Shown in pieces: positions 61,611 through 64,000 of a DNA stretch of 64,000 bases. This DNA is from Lottia gigantea (lineage: Eukaryota; Mollusca; Gastropoda; Lottiidae). Under the pieces are notes generated by a model. It saw only the letters and a program-made list of their open reading frames with translations. It searched no databases and was not told the origin of the DNA. Where the stretch lies: NCBI RefSeq assembly GCF_000327385.1, contig NW_008707443.1:415399-479398 (forward strand), read 5' to 3'. Numbering within the stretch: the stretch's first letter is position 1; each line of letters opens with the position of its first letter. Both the position numbers and the translations under genes were made by a program.

Positions 61611-62126
61611 TGTTGAAGTGTACAAATAAAATGGTTTATTTGTACAAGTATGGTTTAATTAGCACATTATTAACTAATAATCACTTTAAGTCACATTTCA
61701 CTGCTTCTATTCCTTTACTTTATCTTTCTCTGTCTCTGAGTTCTCTTCAGATTATCTTTTCCTAGCTCTGAACTCTTTTTGAATAGTGTTTTCTGGTTGG
61801 CAACTTTGTCATTCAGTATTAGTTTTGTGAGACTGATGGTATTGGTGTAGGGAAATATATTTATAATTTACATTGAATCTTCTTCAATGTTGTAATGGAT
61901 AGTATAGTTTAGTGTTTTTTCCTTGTTTTATATTATTTCAATATATTCTTGGGATTTGGATTGATCTTGTTCAAGATCCTTCACCTCTGGTTAGGTACTT
62001 TCCCTCCCATTGGTTTATTAGTTTAAAACCCCTGTACAAGGGGTTTTGTTGTATGTTAATAATAAACATCTAGTCCATAGAACCCTCGGTGTGGTTATTT
62101 CTACTCTTAATCCCCACCTGACAACA
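61611..62126 (+). mobile_element. Solo LTR of an LTR retrotransposon (fossil)
   Basis: This 516-bp segment begins TGTTG and ends CAACA, the inverted termini expected of an LTR. It is flanked by a 4-bp direct repeat CTAA (61607-61610 and 62127-62130). Near its 3' end are a short GC hairpin (AAAACCCC paired with GGGGTTTT, about 62025-62050) and an AATAAA signal at about 62060, as in an R region. No internal region is present between flanking repeats, so it is a solo remnant. A 4-bp duplication fits Gypsy-type elements, but the family is not certain. The clean ends suggest moderate age. Confidence 0.65.
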
Positions 62127-62305
62127 CTAACATCGGTGTTAAACTCTAACAAGGAACGCTAACACTCATTGAAAGAAAAAAACGTTTACAAGCACTTTTC
62201 ATTCATGGTTGTTACAGGTAAGGGGAAATAACTACAGTTTGTTGTCCATTGTGGAAGACTGACTCACTCCACAAAAACATTTTATGCAAATGATTGTATA
62301 CGAAT

Positions 62306-62383
62306 GTAGTCTAGGGTATTTTTACAAATCTCTCCTTTTTGCATGTAGTCTAGGGTATTTTTACAAATCTCTCCTTTTTGCAT
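62306..62383. repeat. 39-bp perfect tandem duplication
   Basis: Two identical 39-bp copies starting GTAGTCTAGGGTATTTTTAC lie back to back at 62306 and 62345. No function is seen; the exact identity points to a recent event. Confidence 0.9.
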
Positions 62384-62463
62384 GCCTATTTTTGAGTAAT
62401 TTTTGGTCTAGATTTGGAATTTGATGTCTGAAATTGCATTATCTTTAATATTTGGTGAGATGA

Positions 62464-62772
62464 TTGAGAGACTTAAAGGCGGAAGGATGTGAACTGCCAA
62501 ACTCAAGCGGACGAGTAAAAAATTTTTCATGGTCATCATATATTGATTTTTTAGGAGACATAAAGGATTCGTCTAGTCGGGCTTTCATTCGACATATTGG
62601 AAAGCTTTCAACGAGATTTCTGGAAAAAAAACAGAAGGTTGAATTTCGTGTTTTAACATGGGAAGAGATAGCAAATAGAAAGAGCTCAGAGGGACAAAGA
62701 CTGGAAATTCATTTGCCATCTGTTTCCACGTTATCTGGACTCACTCCACTAATTCATTTGCCACATAATTAG
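62464..62772 (+). other. Unassigned open frame abutting the satellite
   Basis: A 102-codon open stretch with CpG-rich codon use follows a TGA at 62461. It has no ATG at its start and closes at a TAG formed at the satellite boundary. The translation contains FSWSSYIDFLGD and RVLTWEEIA, and I recognise no family. It may be a decayed exon or transposon fragment, or chance. The satellite begins at its 3' end, so any original continuation is lost. Confidence 0.25.
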
Positions 62773-63069
62773 GGTTAGCTCAGGAAAGGCTTAAAGCTTG
62801 TTCCAAGCTATGGTTTCCGCACATGAAATGAAAGAGCACTTCGTTGCGCATCTGCTCAACACAAAATGGTCCGGAAAAAAGAACCTCACAGGGGTTTAAA
62901 TGGGCCCGAAACAATTTATACCCCAGTGGCTCTAAAGGGGTTAAAGTGGACGATTTGGTTTCAGCTAGGGTTAGGCCAGTCTAGACTTCACAGACCTCTT
63001 TCGTATGCTTAACATGATAGAAAAGACAGTGTTTGCCTTAGCAGAAAAAGAATTTTTCAAAAAGATTAG

Positions 63070-63136
63070 ACAGGGAGTCGAACCAGGGACCTCAAAGTTG
63101 CCCGGCAAGTGCGCGAACCACTGGGCCACCAAGACT
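63070..63136 (-). other. tRNA-like Pol III boxes in satellite unit 1
   Basis: On the minus strand TGGCCCAGTGG (63128-63118) matches the A-box consensus and GGTTCGACTCCC (63084-63073) matches the B box, 33 bases apart. The T-stem pairing is poor, so this is a tRNA-derived SINE head rather than a working tRNA gene. Confidence 0.7.
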
Positions 63137-63500
63137 TAGGGTTAGTGAGGGTTAAGCCTAGTGTTAAGGTTGGGGTTAAGCCTAGTTTTGAAAAATCCAT
63201 TAGGGTTAGCTCAGGAAAGGCTTAAAGCTTGTTCCAAGCTATGGTTTCCGCACATGAAATGAAAGAGCACTTCGTTGCGCATCTGCTCAACACAAAATGA
63301 TCCGGAAAAAAGAACCTCACAGGGGTTTAAATGGGCCCGAAACAATTTATACCCCAGTTGCTCTAAAGGGGTTAAAGTGGACGATTTGGTTTCAGCTAGG
63401 GTTAGGCCAGTCTAGACTTCACAGACCTCTTTCGTATGCTTAACATGATAGAAAAGACAGTGTTTGCCTTAGCAAAAAAAGAATTTTTCAAAAAGCTTAG

Positions 63501-63567
63501 ACAGGGAGTCGAACCAGGGACCTCAAAGTTGCCCGGCAAGTGCGCGAACCACTGGGCCACCAAGACT
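63501..63567 (-). other. tRNA-like Pol III boxes in satellite unit 2
   Basis: This is the same A-box and B-box pair as in unit 1, 431 bp further on. The box sequences are unchanged. Confidence 0.7.
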
Positions 63568-63931
63568 TAGGGTTAGTGAGAGTTAAGCCTAGTGTTAAGG
63601 TTGGGGTTAAGCCTAGTTTTGAAAAATCAATTAGGGTTAGCTCAGGAAAGGCTTAAAGCTTGTTCCAAGCTATGGTTTCCGCACATGAAATGAAAGAGCA
63701 CTTCGTTGCGCATCTGCTCAACACAAAATGATCCGGAAAAAAGAACCTCACAGGGGTTTAAATGGGCCCGAAACAATTTATACCCCAGTGGCTCTAAAGG
63801 GGTTAAAGTGGACGATTTGGTTTCAGCTAGGGTTAGGCCAGTCTAGACTTCACAGACCTCTTTCGTATGCTTAACATGATAGAAAAGACAGTGTTTGCCT
63901 TAGCAAAAAAAGAATTTTTCAAAAAGCTTAG

Positions 63932-63998
63932 ACAGGGAGTCGAACCAGGGACCTCAAAGTTGCCCGGCAAGTGCGCGAACCACTGGGCCACCAAGACT
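63932..63998 (-). other. tRNA-like Pol III boxes in satellite unit 3
   Basis: This is the third copy of the same box pair, again unchanged, lying at the very end of the window. Confidence 0.7.
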
Positions 63999-64000
63999 TA

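Larger units (their letters stand above)
62771..64000. repeat. 431-bp satellite array, 2.85 copies, running off the window
   Basis: Unit starts (AGGGTTAGCTCAGG) are at 62771, 63202 and 63633, exactly 431 bp apart. The third copy is cut by the window end. Copies differ at only a handful of positions each, so they are about 98-99 percent alike by eye. Each unit contains a tRNA-like Pol III box pair on the minus strand and several TTAGGG-like words (TTAGGGTTAG, GAGGGTTAAG, CTAGGGTTAGG). No protein frame spans the unit. The array probably continues beyond the window. Confidence 0.95.

Noticed and set aside
63070-63998. True tRNA genes in the satellite
   Set aside because: The Pol III boxes are intact, but the T-stem and acceptor pairing is poor, so these are tRNA-derived, not functional tRNAs.

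Overview
This is an AT-rich, intron-rich animal nuclear window, probably from a lophotrochozoan and most likely a mollusc. That placement rests on the intron architecture, the animal-type gene set, and several dispersed repeats of a kind I associate with mollusc genomes. No bacterial, organellar or viral gene set is present. Five protein-coding genes could be followed, four of them exon by exon with matching splice phases.

Layout: 1-17.6 kb holds no convincing gene. It contains degenerate minisatellites, SINE-like remnants, a hairpin, and a weak hint of a small minus-strand gene. 17.7-21.3 kb is Rab11 (minus, 6 coding exons, 216 aa). 21.3-24.6 kb is the divergent interval between Rab11 and PLC-gamma. 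It carries a housekeeping-type promoter and an 810-bp foldback element built of mirrored 21-bp repeats. 24.6-42.1 kb is phospholipase C-gamma (plus, 34 coding exons, 1262 aa), including one AT-AC intron with textbook U12 splice signals. 42.1-45.9 kb is the shared 3' flank of two converging genes and contains a TA-flanked MITE. 45.9-50.1 kb is FARS2, mitochondrial phenylalanyl-tRNA synthetase (minus, 6 coding exons, 438 aa). Only 197 bp separates its start codon from that of LYRM4/ISD11 (plus, 3 coding exons, 85 aa, 50.3-53.1 kb). 56.4-57.7 kb is an intronless PP1 glycogen-targeting subunit (PPP1R3 family, 419 aa). 57.7-62.8 kb has a solo LTR and otherwise no recognised gene. From 62.77 kb to the window end there is a 431-bp satellite, each unit carrying a tRNA-like Pol III box pair and TTAGGG-like motifs.

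How the genes relate: LYRM4 (Fe-S cluster assembly) and FARS2 (mitochondrial translation) are both mitochondrial and share one bidirectional promoter. From memory, human FARS2, LYRM4 and PPP1R3G are neighbours at 6p25.1, so this window appears to preserve an ancient three-gene block. Rab11 (recycling endosome GTPase) and PLC-gamma (receptor tyrosine kinase signalling) are divergent neighbours with no evident shared pathway. I found no CRISPR array, operon, or clearly new multi-gene system. The most notable signals are the U12 intron, the syntenic block, the foldback element and the tRNA-like satellite.
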